Shown piece after piece: positions 37,383 to 49,769 of a DNA stretch of 64,000 nt. A model generated the notes under the pieces. That model made no database searches. It was not told the origin of the DNA and saw only the letters and a program-made list of their open reading frames with translations. The stretch is from assembly GCA_030761205.1 (NCBI GenBank), contig JAULJL010000035.1, positions 18,889,001 to 18,953,000 of the forward strand, written 5' to 3'. The translations under genes and the position numbers were made by a program. Source of the stretch: Fremontodendron californicum (Eukaryota; Streptophyta; Magnoliopsida; Malvales; Malvaceae). Positions within the stretch are counted from its first letter, which is position 1. Every line of letters begins with the position of its first letter.

Positions 37383-39894
37383 AGTCTAGTTGATAAAAAG
37401 AGAAATTTTTTTATTACTAATAAGAATTTGATTAGTTTAGAAAACATTGCAAAAATAAAACCGATATGAAAGAGTATATTCTTAAAATTACTCAGAAAGA
37501 AGATTATAAGATCCAGACAAAGCTCTAAAACAATGTTAATGGTATTATAAGAGTGATATAAATTAAGACAATCTTTCAATACAATTGACATATTCATATC
37601 AATTCTTTGCCTCGGTAACATTAATCAAAGATTAACTTGATAGAAGTCTAGCTAGTTTCAGATCACATCTTGTTTTAGTCAAGAAGTTTAGAGGGCAAAA
37701 AATTGTGTATTGGGTGCATTTCTACAATTCCCAAAGATGTTCCATAAACAAATTGAACAAGAATTTGTCTCTTAGCACTTGGCAGTGCGTTCTAACTTCT
37801 AGGCATGTTAGTATATAATAAAACATATTTGGAGTTAGAGACCTAATCCTTTTCTTTGAATTTCCATCCCTTCTTTAGACTATCTACCCTTTGAGCACTT
37901 GCACTGCCGTCACTATGTCACACCAACATAATTTAAACCTTCTTTTTAGCCTTTTTTTTCTTCTTCCCATAATATTTCTAAAATATCAAACTCAAGATCT
38001 TATATTAAAATTAAGAGTATAGTATTTTATCAATAGATTATACGATTGTTGGTAGATCTTTTAACTTTCAAAATGCTTTAATAAAACATCCGAATATTTG
38101 ATTTAATATATAGTTGATATATGGTCCTCGTCTCCTCCATCGTGTTTAAAGAGTAAAATTCAAACTTTCTTTTTCACATATGGAAAAAAAAAAAATCGAA
38201 TAAAACTCACAAGCAGGCCAAAGGAGTGAGATTGGAAAAAGAGCCAAAATGTCTGGTATGATTGTCGGGTTTTGATGTATCCACGTAGATCCTAGGACAA
38301 GTAAATCCAACATGCAAAGACAAAAGGGAAAAAAAAATGTTAATCAGTGAGAAACTAACGAGGAAAACCTAAGCTAACCTAAGGCCTAAGCCTAAGGGCC
38401 TAAAGGGTCAGTTTTTAAAGATTACGTAAAGATAGAAACAGAAAGAGAAATATAGGGCACGCGTGAAATCTAGGCCGCCCCCAAGTTTCCCTACTCCTTT
38501 ATTTTGGCACTTTTTATCTTGTCTCCACCCATCTTTGTCGGTAAATACATGAATTCCCACTAATGGAGAAGCTGTACTTTGGAAGATGATCTAAAAGGCA
38601 AATATTATTTAAGAGAAAAAGGTGGGATATTGATGATCTGATAACAGGCAGTGTAATCAGGAGCAGGCAAGAAACATATATATTCTTGAGATCCAATCAT
38701 AGGAAGCATTTATAAAGCAATGACAACTTAAATGCTGGACATGACAGTGTTTTGGGGACAATATATAGCTTATACATGGGTTGTATGTTGATGATGACCA
38801 ATCACAAGACAACCCATGTTTTTTTTTTTTTAAGCTCGAGGCCTTGTTTCATGGGTTGAAGTGGGTTTTTTTTTTTTTTTCTCATCCGATCACTTGAGGA
38901 GATTAGCTCGTGTGGAAATGAATCAAAATTGAACCTATGGCTAATCAGTTTGCGTTAATCACTTTATCATGTTTCAAGTATTGAAATTCTATCTATAATT
39001 GAGCAAATAAATGATCATATTATGTAAGAGATCTTGATTTTGAGCTTTTGTGGATGCAACAAATTTTTTTTGGCAGAGATTCCCACCTTGACGCCCGACA
39101 GTATCTCGAATAATTAATCTTATACGAAGCCTGAAAATACCTTGAAAAAAAAAATGATCATATATTATTGAGTCGTGCTACTTATCGTATCACTCAAATA
39201 TTCATATTTTTTTGATATGATATATAGTTATTCTTGGAGTCTATTTATATGTGTAAATCAAATCATTTATGAATAAAATATATCGATCACATTAATAAAT
39301 TATTATCACTTAAAATGAAAAAAAATTGAAACGAATAGCATTTCCCTTACATTTAGACGTTGAAAATCAATAAAAGATTTAAATCTCATTGTTTTTTGTT
39401 GGTACAGAAGAGAGCCAATAGTTTATTTAAATATTAAAAATCGAACTTCGATCTTACGAGAATTCACGGTAATAAACCATTTAAGCTAAATCTCAATTTC
39501 TAACTGAAGTTCTGAGCCCAATCATTCAAATGCCATTTGGGCCCAATGTCAACTACCAATATCTATTGGGCCCAATTACACCCACTGAAATTTGGTAAGC
39601 ACCTTTTAGTTTGCCTTGAAAAAGTTAAACGCCGGATTCCATTCAAAGATAAGAACTTTACAGCAAAATTAAACAGGATTTCTAAAGAAAAGGGAAGGAA
39701 TTAAAAAACAAATCTTAATTCAACCCCACTGAAAGAAGGATATAGTTTAAGAGAAGCAACTTAGCAACTACAAGGCAAATTTAAAGACTCAAAACCTCGA
39801 CTAAGAATTTCACAACCTTCTCAGAGAAAAAATGGCTACAATCCACAAAGAATGATTGCCTAGGAGCAGAGAAATTAATCACTTGGGACAGAAG
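37383..39894. other. Gene-free stretch between repeats and eIF3f
   Basis: No gene is supported. It is mixed AT-rich sequence. A GGGCCCAAT-type segment lies at 39505-39575. The open frames at 37319-37621 and 38514-38696 have no recognisable content. Confidence 0.6.
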
Positions 39895-42411
39895 TTACAG
39901 GATCTGAGCAGCTGTGTTCAACTTTTCAGCTAAGCCGAGTTGTGTCCGGGTGACGCTTGACAAGTATAGTAACAGCAACTGATCCTGCATGAGGGCAAGA
40001 GCCGAAAGAATTAGAGCCAGACGTTTTATGTAACGTTTTATGTAACGTTCGCGAAACAATAGGAGCTTAACAATTAAAAATTATACATCAATCTTAATTA
40101 AACTTAATCTTACCTGTAGACTATCATTGACAAGCTTATCAAAAGCTGGAGGAGATAGTTTAGGTAAGGACGCTACTGTATCGGCTATAAATCTTCCTAT
40201 GCTGTTATCTGCTGGAACGCGACCTTCCTGAGAACGAAAACAAATGTTATATAAAAGGCAGCAGTTGAGAATAAAATAAAGATAGAGCAAAATTACATAC
40301 CACAACATCGTCAACATATTTGTAGACATCATCTACCAAAGCCAATAGCCTTTCCATTGTGACTTCCATTCCTTCCAAATCATTTGGTAGTTTGTCAACC
40401 GCTGTTGTCTTGAGGATGTCAACTATTTTTACAACAAATTTCTTTAATTAGATTGTATCAAAGCAAAATCTTCTCAATTATATTGCATCAAGATTTTTTA
40501 TGTGGTAACGGGTGAAAGAAAGATGATAAAAACATGCAGGGCAAAATTACTCAACAACTAACATATAAACATTCCGCTTCACTGAAAGCAGTCTAGAATA
40601 AATGTAAGAGGGGGGATGTTGAGATTCTGCTACTATGACAGTTTAGTTATCATTCTAAACACCCTAGAGAAAAAGATCATAAAAGACACAAGACTTTGAA
40701 CCTTGACTATACCGCAGTATTAGATGTCAGCACGCATTCTCAGGATCCTTGAGTAATGATTGGGGCCAATAATTGACGAATTAACAGAGAGAGAGAGAGA
40801 GAGAGAGAGAGAACAGACATATCTTAACGGAAACAAGATGGTATTTAATATAGTTTTAAGTGTATACATACATCCAACTCGCTCAGCTTCAACCATACGT
40901 AGATCAAGAGGAATTTCTTGAAATTGAGCAGCAAGTTGCCGGTCTCCAAGAGCTAAATTGACAGAAACGTAAGCCTTTATGGTACCCTCTCCATTCCTAA
41001 AGCCCGTATCCACTGTCAGATGAACAGGGTTAGGTACTTCCCTGGAATAAAAATCATGGATCAACACACTGCCGCCTGTGACTCCAAGCCCAGTAGAATA
41101 CCTGCAAAGTTACATAGAAATTAGAATTAATGGCTAAGTTGGTACTATTATGGAAATATACAAACTTGCATGTGGCGGACAATCAGTTCAACTGTGACAG
41201 TGGAAAAAAGAACATAACGAAGAGATGGTTTTAATACGAGTAGTCTTACACTTACACAAGACATTAATAGAACTGAAGAGCTTCAACAACTATTTCTTTT
41301 TCTTTTCTGAGAGAAACAATAAAACTTGGTAGGGAAATGAGACTTACCATCCAACAATGACTTCTTTAGGATTCACTTTTTGGTGGGAGACTAACATATT
41401 ATGATGGTATTCGATATCCAAAGCAACCTGCAATCATACCAAAAGCAATTAAAAAGAAGAAAACTCAACTGCGCTAAGCTATGAAAACATGTAAACTTTA
41501 GTATTACTTAGCAGACTTCAGGGTTAACATAACTATACCACATCACTTAAAAAGTCAACTTTTTAAAGTCAGTAATGAACAACATGAATATGAATCAAAC
41601 GAGCAAAGTACTGAATGTAAAAGATTCCATCTTCATCAGTCAGACAATGGTAAGACTTAATTACTTATCACTTTATACAAAATTGAATTCTTAAATATTT
41701 TCAAATTTGGTAAAAGAATCACCAATTTGAATCCACAAAACCAGAATCCATAACTTGAGAGAACGCAAACCACACAAGAAATTCAAGACTAAATAACATG
41801 AGCATGCACTTTTCAAGCATGATTTATTCTCTTTTTACGAAGTCTTCAAATTTATGAAATTATTTCAATCCAAACTAATTCATATCTGTGATCGAAGCCT
41901 ATCCTCGATCATTTATATTTCTAATACTATTAAGTATTAAGAAACAATTCAATGTACAAAGAACAATAATAAAATAGAAAACTAAAGAAAATCAACACAT
42001 TTAATTCACTTAAACAAAACCTCAATATTGGCCTCATTAATCTCTATTTTTTTCCTTTTATTTCAGCATATTGCTCTAAAAATCAGATAAAGCATCCACA
42101 TTTAATTAAAAGCTAAACAGATCTCAAGCCAAAAACAAATTTTAAAATAAAAAATTACAAAATTTTGAAGAAAAAAATTAGGAAACCTGTTCAGAGGATT
42201 CGGTGTGAGGAACTGCATAGGAGTTACGGATATCTACGGTGCCGTCAGGGAAGACGGAGCCGAGGAGCGTGCCGATAACGCGCTCGGCTTGGTCGGGACG
42301 CCTGACGTAGCAATCGCAGATGTTAAATATGACGAGAGGGTGAACCTTAGCCGAAAGGCTCGCCGTTGACGGCGCATTGAACTGCAAAACGGTGTGATCG
42401 CTGGCCGCCAT
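39895..42411 (-). CDS. TIF3F1: Eukaryotic translation initiation factor 3 subunit F (eIF3f)
   Basis: A six-exon gene: 42411-42187, 41427-41348, 41101-40872, 40422-40301, 40227-40114, 39984-39895. The coding total is 861 nt (286 residues). All introns are GT-AG and all phases agree. The MPN domain occupies about residues 20-150 (VHPLVIFNICDCYVRR, DGTVDIRNSYAVPHTE, VGWYSTGLGV, LIHDFYSREVPNPVHLTVD). The C-terminal helices include VPADNSIGRFIADTVASLPK and YLSSVTRTQ and end AAQIL. In plants eIF3f is a core subunit of the cytoplasmic eIF3 complex that promotes translation initiation; it lacks a catalytic JAMM zinc site. An in-frame ATG at 42531 would add 40 residues, but the plant family begins at the MAASDHTVLQF position, so 42411 is used. 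Intron 3 holds a (GA)n tract (40784-40811). Confidence 0.93.
40784..40811. repeat. (GA)n microsatellite in eIF3f intron 3
   Basis: A nearly pure GA run of about 28 bp within the third intron. Read from the - strand it gives a spurious Ser-Leu repeat. Confidence 0.9.
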
Positions 42412-42539
42412 CTTCTCTCCCCGATCTTCTCCTTTGGTTTCAGACTTCAGTGAACTAAAAAGAGGAATAGATTTTGGCTTTGGCTTTGGGGGAGATGATT
42501 GGAATTTTAGTAGTTGATTCATCGGGGCCAAATGTTGGC

Positions 42540-42650
42540 TCGTTTTATATGGGCCGACATTACCATCTTAGGCCCAATATGGGCCCCTTTTATGGGCCTT
42601 ATATTATCCATCTCAGACCCATTTCTGGTCAATTTATCTGGGCCTTATAT
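42540..42650 (-). promoter_or_regulatory. GGCCCA / TGGGCC cluster, probable eIF3f promoter
   Basis: At least five TGGGCC, GGCCCA or GGCCTTA-type motifs occur within about 110 bp, 130-240 bp upstream of the eIF3f start. These are site II-like elements, known from plant genes of the translation machinery. No clear TATA box. Confidence 0.5.
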
Positions 42651-43479
42651 TAAAAAAAATTTGAGTTAAGAAGTAATAAATAATTCTATTGTTTAAATAA
42701 ATGTTAAAAAAAAAAAAAAAAGCTACATATTTAAAGAGAGAAGAAGTAAAAATAATTGAAAATAAAATTTTAAAATAGAAAAAAAAAGGCACAATTGTCA
42801 AGTTAAAAAAAATTAAATCGTAATTTAAAAAAAAATAAGATTAACCTTTGTAGTACCAACTCAATCGGTCATAATATATATATATATAAATATTTATATA
42901 TATATATATTGTTTTTTTCACCGATTCTCTTTATTTTTCTCATGAAAGTGATACTTAACCAATTACTTGCTATTTTTGGCCAAATTATTGCTACTTTTTT
43001 GGTGCATTTAAACAGCAATTTTTAACTTGGGTAATTCATAACAAAAATAATATAGTTATTCATCAAGAAACTTTCTTACTTCCATTTATTAATTATGCAA
43101 TTCAAAATATATTTTTCCAACTTTTTCTCTTGAGGGAAATAAATAATAATAAAAATAAAAGCATTCCCTTGGAATCAAAATTTCTTCCCATTGATATCTT
43201 TTCTCTTGAGAGATGAAACTGGGTGAAGTGAAATACATTGGTGTTTCCCCTTTTACAATATTGTCACAAGCTGCCTATTTTCTCCCTAAAATAAGTAATG
43301 GCATTTTGAAACTTTTTCATTAAAAAAAGCAAAAAGAAAAGGTAAAGTAAATGCAAGGGGAATTACAAAAAAGGGTAAAGCACTGAAATTATTTAAGGAT
43401 AACTATTTTGACAAATATTAATTGCTCATAAGCAAAAAACAAATTTTGGTAATTGCAAATTTGCAATAGTCTATTATAT
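42651..43479. other. Gene-free AT-rich stretch upstream of eIF3f
   Basis: Poly-A and (AT)n-rich sequence with no gene. Nothing else recognised. Confidence 0.6.
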
Positions 43480-43945
43480 CATTACGTCAAAATTAGTTTT
43501 AGACAATATTTTTTTATAATATTTTTCAAATGTTATTAAAAATATCAAAGGCAACACTTTAACAGTATTTTGCATATTGTTGTTATATATTATAATGGCC
43601 AATAATTAAAGCATTTTTAAAAAATTTAGAAGCGTTTAACATGTGTTGTTATAAATCTTATCATATAAAAATACTTTTGGTAGCACTTATAATTGTTATC
43701 ATTGAGATCTTTTGCAACAAATGAAAAAAGCATGTAAAAGGTCATGAAAATATGTTATAAAGTAGAAATAGCAGCATTTTGATAAGTGTTATTATACATA
43801 TGTAAAAATGATACTAAAGACATAAGACTGCGGCCACATATACAATACATGAATAAATATTGTCTTATCTTATAGCAACAGTTTTTTTTTTTTTTAATTT
43901 TCACAGCATTTCAAAATGTTGTTATATGTCAAATTTGGCGTAGTG
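43480..43945 (-). mobile_element. CACTA-type miniature element (copy 5)
   Basis: 466 bp, inverted relative to copies 1 and 4. The ends are CATTACGTCAAAA and AAATTTGGCGTAGTG, and it is flanked by TAT on both sides (43477-43479 and 43946-43948). The left terminus has two substitutions, so it is older than copy 4. Non-coding. Confidence 0.8.
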
Positions 43946-44354
43946 TATTATACTCTATAATTTTCTTTTATTTTTCACTATAATTGAAACTTGAAAGGAA
44001 TTTTCCTTTTATTATTTTCTTTGCTCCTCAAAATTCTTGATAGTTACTGGATAAAAAAAATAAAGAAAATGAAAAAAAGTTTTTCAAAAGAAAATACAAC
44101 TTTTGGTTTTTTTTTTTTTTAATTAAATTTCTTAAATCAAGAATTTGGCCTTTTATAGGGACAACTTATTTTTAAGATAATTATCACCAATAAAACAAGA
44201 TAATATCTACCTAAATAATAATAAAGATATCCTAAATAATTTTCCTAGATAAACATAACGTAATAACAATTAATTCTAAATACATAGATAAGATAATTTT
44301 CCAAAAATAAAATAATTCATTTATTCTTTCCTGATGTAAAGAGGTAGGTAACAA

Positions 44355-44813
44355 CACTACGCCAAATTTTACATATAACAACATTTTGAAGTGCTGTGAA
44401 GACTAAAAAAATTATTGTTGTAAGATAACACAGCATTTATTCATGTGCTGTATATGTGGCCGCAGTCTTATATCTTTAGTAGCATTTTTACAAATGTATA
44501 ATAACACTTATCAAAATGTTGCTATTTCTACTTTATAACAGATTTTCATGACCTTTTGCATGCATTTTTCATTTGCTGCAAAAGATCTCAACGATAGCAA
44601 TTATAAGTGCTACCAAAAATATTTTTATATAATAAGATTTATAAACGCACATATCAAATGCTTTTAAAAAATTTAAAAATGCTGTAATTATTGGTCATTA
44701 TAATATATAACAGCAATATGCAAAATGCTGTTAAAGTGTTGCCTTTGTTATTTTTAACAACATTTAAAAAATGCTATAAAAAAATGTTGTCTAAAACTAA
44801 TTTTGATGTAGTG
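44355..44813 (+). mobile_element. CACTA-type miniature element (copy 6)
   Basis: 459 bp with ends CACTACGCCAAATTTT and TTTTGATGTAGTG, flanked by CAA on both sides (44352-44354 and 44814-44816). It lies 409 bp from copy 5 in the opposite orientation. Non-coding. Confidence 0.85.
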
Positions 44814-44816
44814 CAA

Positions 44817-47101
44817 CCTTCTCCTTAAACTGAGTTTGAGCTAAATATTATTTGTTTCTTCAAAATAGTAATTTTGACAACAAAAAAAAGCATTGATAAT
44901 GTGAAATAGTATTTCTAATAATAAATTTAATGAAATTAATTATGTTGTCATTGCAGAAGCTAAAACTATGTAATATGTCATATGTTTGCTGTAAATTGGC
45001 CTGCCAAAAATAAATTTTGGGTCAAATTTTGAAAAATAAATAAATAAAAAGATTGAAATTAAAATAGTAATAAAGCATTTACATATCTATATCTTGTTTA
45101 GTATCAAATAAAATTTCAATTAACTATTTTTAGGTAACATGTAATTTTGTGATAAAAAAAAAGTATTTTTGCTGTCCAAATTATAACTAACCTTATTTTA
45201 AACAACTTATATAACATTTTTGATGAGAGAATTCTCAAAACAGTAATTTTGACCCCAAAAGAAGAATTTGATCAAGAAATTCTCAACTCTATTTCTATGG
45301 ATTTGCATCCCCAACCAGACCTAGTATCTCTTATTATTATTATTATTAATTTTTTAATATTAATATCTCTTATTATCTAATAGTAATAATTAAGATGACC
45401 ATTTAATTACCACTTAATCAATCAAAATTAAGTTATAAATAGTATAAAAAAATTATGTTTTCAACTTGTCATGAACTAATATATAGTAGCATAAATTAGG
45501 TATATTTTAAAGTTTTATAAGTCAAAACCAATTGCACTAATACAATCGGTAGAACTATAATAGTTCATTAATTAGCCTATTAAATAGTGGGACATGATAG
45601 AAATAAAAAAGAAAATTTAATTTAATAACCATGCCTATGAATAAATATTTTGATTAATTAGCCAACAAACAAGTGTCTATCAGTAGAGTGTTGGACTTTT
45701 AATGATCAAAATTTAATCTTCGACAGTCTCAAGTAAAAAAAAAAAAAAATTCTTGAATAATGACCATCCAATAGAAATTGGCTTAAGCTATATTTGGTAA
45801 GAGGAAAAGGGAGTTGAAAGCAAATCACAAATATAAGATATACTAATTATAGTTGGTTGCGAGTAGACCTGTTCATTGTCTGGTCGCGGTCTCAGAACTT
45901 TTTTGATCTTTTTACCCAATCTCTGTCCTGATCAATCCATCGATCTGATTCATTGTTTAAAAAATAATAAAAAGTATATTTTTATATTAATATTTTTATA
46001 ATTAAATTTAAATAAGTATTTTTTTATTATATGAACAATAATTCGAACCAGCTCAAATAAAAAAAAAAACTCTATTCAAACTTAATTGAAAATAGATCGA
46101 GCCGGATGGATTATCGAATTTTGAGCATGTCTAGTTGGAAGTTGCAACTTTGGTACGTGTTAATCTTGCAAAGATGATGAATCACTTCGTCTTCTAAACC
46201 AGCAAGCATTGCTTTTGAAACTGCTTTTGAGGTCAAAAGTTGTTTTTCACCACAAACGCAATGTTAAACAGATAAAAAAAATTGACTTTTGCTGTTAAAA
46301 CCATGGTTTGAAAAGCCAACCCAAAAAGCCAAAAAATATAGATTTTGAGCTTTAAAAGCTGGCTTTTTGATAAAATAACTTTATTATCCTTACATCTATA
46401 CACTTTTATTATTTTAAACATATCTTTTTTTGATATTTCAATTTTCCATAACACTTTTTCACAATAATGTCAAACACTTAAAAGTTTTTAAATCACATTT
46501 TTTCACCATATTTGTTTTAACCCAAATTTTTTTCAACACAAGTTTTTTTCAACAGTAATACTAAACTAACCCATAATAATGCATGAGATTTTGTATATAT
46601 GGTTATTGGATTCAGCTACTTTTTTTTTTCTACTACAGTTTCTGCATGTTCTACAATGATGTAATTACCTCAATTTCAGCTGATTTTGAAAGAAAAATTA
46701 AAGCCTGTCTCAACGGGTACTCCCCATTTTACTTTCAATTGCAAGTTTAACTCCCACTTTTCCTGTAATAATTAAAGAATTTTGGCCATTTTTTTGTAAT
46801 GAGGAGATTGGCTGGCAATCGTTAGGATCTGGGGGGCCATGGGAGATATGGCTATACCAAGAATATCAGTTACTTAATGTTCACATTATATTGGAAAGGT
46901 AAATACTGTACAATCTGAATGACGAATTCACTGAGATAAGTTTCAAGATAGCTGAAATTAGAAAAAGGATTTTTGAAGATCACATGGCTAGGAATCGACT
47001 GAGATTAGTCTATAAGTATACAATATTCAACACAGTTCAAGAATATATACAATCATTTCGGATTGCAAATAGAGAAAGAAAGGAAGAAAAAAAAATTGTC
47101 A
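44817..47101. other. Gene-free stretch upstream of the SABATH cluster
   Basis: No gene. It contains one degraded Mutator-like element (45864-46131). A TATA-like TCTATAAGTATA near 47009 may serve the first SABATH gene. The open frame at 46233-46454 has no recognisable content. Confidence 0.55.
45864..46131. mobile_element. Degenerate Mutator-like miniature element (copy 7)
   Basis: The ends TAGACCTGTTCATTGTC and TTTTGAGCATGTCT resemble the termini of copies 2 and 3, and the centre is AT-rich. The flanks GGTTGCGAG and AGTTGGAAG match at only 6 of 9 positions, as expected of an old insertion. Confidence 0.45.
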
Positions 47102-48708
47102 ATGGAGGTGAAGCAAATACTCTTCATGAACAAAGGAGAAGGCGAAACTAGCTACGCTAAAACTGCAGGATTGACGGTCTCCATCAATATAATCTGATAC
47201 CCTTTCTTTCTTTCTTTCTTTTTTTCATTTTTTTTTTTTTTGGTAATTTACTTGTTTAATTTACTACAAATTATGTTTAAAATGCAGCAAAAAGTGGCAG
47301 CCATAACTCAGCCAATACTTCACAAGGCAGCTCAATCTCTCTTCACAGCAAATTCTTCTTCGTCAACCCAACATGAAGTTGTTAATGTAGCTGACTTGGG
47401 GTGTTCTTCAGGTCCCCAACCTCTTCAATTTATGTCGACAATGATTGAGACCATAGTGCAAAAATGCAGTGAATTGAAATGCCAAGTGCCAGAAATCCAG
47501 TTTTACTTGAATGATTTAGCCGGGAACGATTTTAACACACTGTTCAAGGGATTATCAGTTGTTGTTGAAGAACAATTTAAGACTGTTTCATGGTTTGCTT
47601 TCGGTGCTCCTGGTTCCTTTCATGGTCGGCTTTTCCCTCGAAACTCCATACATCTTGTCTATTCCTGTTTCAGTGTACATTGGCTCTCTAAGGTGCAACT
47701 ACGTACTCGTAATTAAGCAATTCTGTTCGATTAGATATTGTTTTTTTAATTACTTTTTGATTAATTACTAATTGGATTGAATTTTAAGGCACCGAAAATC
47801 ACAAGCGAAGAAGGGTTAGCACTAAACAAGGGGAAGATTTACATCTCAAAAACCAGCCCTTTTGCAGTAAGAAAGGCATATCTTTCGCAGTTTCAAGAAG
47901 ACTTCTTTTCAGTCTTGAAATTCCGAGCTCAAGAGCTGGCACCTAATGGCTCAATGGTGTTGATATTTGATGGTCGGCAATCAGCAGATCCCGCAAACAA
48001 AGATAGCTGCTACACATGGGATCTTCTAGCTGAGGGCTTATCCTACCTGGTTTCAGAGGTAAAATTATTCCCCAAATTTTCAACTTTGTTTTTTCTTCCA
48101 CCTTACTTTTTTCCGACTCCTCGTTTTCATTAAAATATATATACCAGTAATCTTATGAAAAAAATTTAGATAAAAATGAACGTATAACATTTATGTTCGA
48201 ACACATATCCGGTTCTAACATTCACCATTGAATAATTCAAGTAACATGCCCAAAAAAGAGTGAAAAGTTTAACAATTAAACTAGTCAATTACTACTTTTG
48301 ATTATTTTACTTAATTAAGCTTGTTTGTTCTCATTGTTGGTTCATATATATATATATATATAGGGAGTGGTTGATGAAGAGAAATTAGACTCCTTCAATG
48401 TACCTTACTACAATCCCTCCCAAGAAGAAGTTCAGTATTTGGTAGACAAGGAAGGTTCTTTGACAACTGAGTTCATTGACACAATTGAAGTGGAAATTGG
48501 AGGTACAAATACATGGTCGAGCCCAGAATTACGAATTAAAGGTTTCAGATGCTTTACAGAGCCCATTTTATCATACCAGTTTGGGGAAGAGGTGATGGAC
48601 AAGCTATATGACAAGGCCAAACAGATTCTAATCGAGGATTACAAGCAGGGAAAAGAAGCAACCAAGAAAGTTTTCATTGCTGTTGTGCTCAAAAAGAAAG
48701 AAATCTGA
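47102..48708 (+). CDS. SABATH-family carboxyl methyltransferase, cluster copy 1
   Basis: Four exons: 47102-47176, 47288-47692, 47789-48058, 48364-48708, all phase 0 with GT-AG introns; 364 residues, the usual family length. Enzymes of this family transfer a methyl group from S-adenosylmethionine to carboxyl groups (salicylate, jasmonate, IAA) or to the ring nitrogens of purine alkaloids, in the cytosol. Visible motifs are MNKGEGETSY with the following TQK (N-terminal cofactor and substrate region), VADLGCSSGP (SAM motif I), IQFYLNDLAGNDFNTLF, APGSFHGRLFPRNS.. with SVHWLSK, and SCYTWDLLAEGL. Oddities: the nearly invariant Asn of SGPNT is Gln (SGPQP), and SSYSVHW has become SCFSVHW. The frame is open, so it may be active, but these changes sit at the cofactor and substrate pocket. 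The substrate is not predictable. Two broken relatives follow in tandem. Confidence 0.85.
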
Positions 48709-48925
48709 TTCTGAAAACTCATCAGGTTTTGGCCACCGAATCAAAACTTAATTATGGCAGAAATAATAGTAATTCATTTGCTAAGGAATAAGGAGAAATG
48801 TCAGCTAGCTGCACTTGTCTAAACTCTTTTTATAAGATTAGGCAGAGCTGTGACATGAACGTACTTGAAAATTACTAGTTGTTTTTTCTTGATTATAAAT
48901 GTCAAGTGGCTTTCATTAATATATA

Positions 48926-48955
48926 CTAGAATAAAGTCCCCGCTTCGATGGGGGT
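48926..48955 (-). mobile_element. Helitron-like 3' terminus
   Basis: Read on the - strand, a short hairpin (CCCC..ATCGAA..GGGG) is followed by ACTTTATTCTAG and then T. This is the 3' signature of plant Helitrons: a GC-rich hairpin about 11 nt before CTRR, with insertion next to T. The body would extend to higher coordinates. The opposite end was not identified and no Rep/helicase is present. Confidence 0.4.
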
Positions 48956-49326
48956 AATTTTAATTTTTTTATAAATTTTTTAATTAATAATAAAAAATAA
49001 TTATATTTTATATTTTATTAACAATAATAATTTATTTAAATTTTATAATATAAAATTGTAATAATATTAATATAATTATATTTTGTTAATTATGAAAATT
49101 AAATTTATGATAATTATTTATTTATAAATTACCTAATATAAATATATTTTTAAATGTTATTTATATGTATTTTTAAAAAATATTTAGATTTTATTGTATA
49201 TTATATATTTTTATTTATAGAAGGTAAAAAATAATAAATAAGAAAATAAAATTATGATTTGTATTTTATTCTCTCGTAGAATCAATTTTATCACATAGAT
49301 TAGCAACAAGTCCCTTTTTTTTCCAA

Positions 49327-49560
49327 GCGGGTCGGGTACGGATCTTAAATCGACCCGCGAGTTAACGTGCGGACCAACTCTTTTAAATACATCATTTAAA
49401 ATTAAAATAATTAATAAAATTTATTTATTTTTTAACTTTTTTCGAGCGAGTTGAGTCACGGATCCTAAATCAATCCGCAATTTAACGTGCAGACCAACCC
49501 CTTTAAATATATTATTTAAACTTAAAACAAAAATAATTAATAAAATATTTTTAAATGAAG
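49327..49560. repeat. Tandem repeat, two diverged units of about 115 bp
   Basis: Segments near 49327-49440 and 49441-49560 share CGGATC.TAAATC.A.CCGC, GAGTTAACGTGCGGACCAA / AATTTAACGTGCAGACCAA and an ATTTAAA.TTAAAA tail. They may belong to the body of the Helitron-like element. Confidence 0.6.
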
Positions 49561-49725
49561 TCAATGCTTAATCACAAAACAAACTTAAAATTACTTAATC
49601 ACCTAAAGATTTCAATACCCTAATTACCCTCTAAATTATAGTTTATTCATTTGCTTAGTTGTCTCCTAACCAACCCTTCTAAATTTCAAATTAAGCAATT
49701 CTATTGCTTTGGGGGATACTTTATA

Positions 49726-49769
<44 letters not shown>

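Noticed and set aside
42412..42531. A 40-residue N-terminal extension of eIF3f
   Set aside because: Plant eIF3f begins at MAASDHTVLQF or its equivalent; the extension is Pro/Lys/Ser-rich and not conserved.
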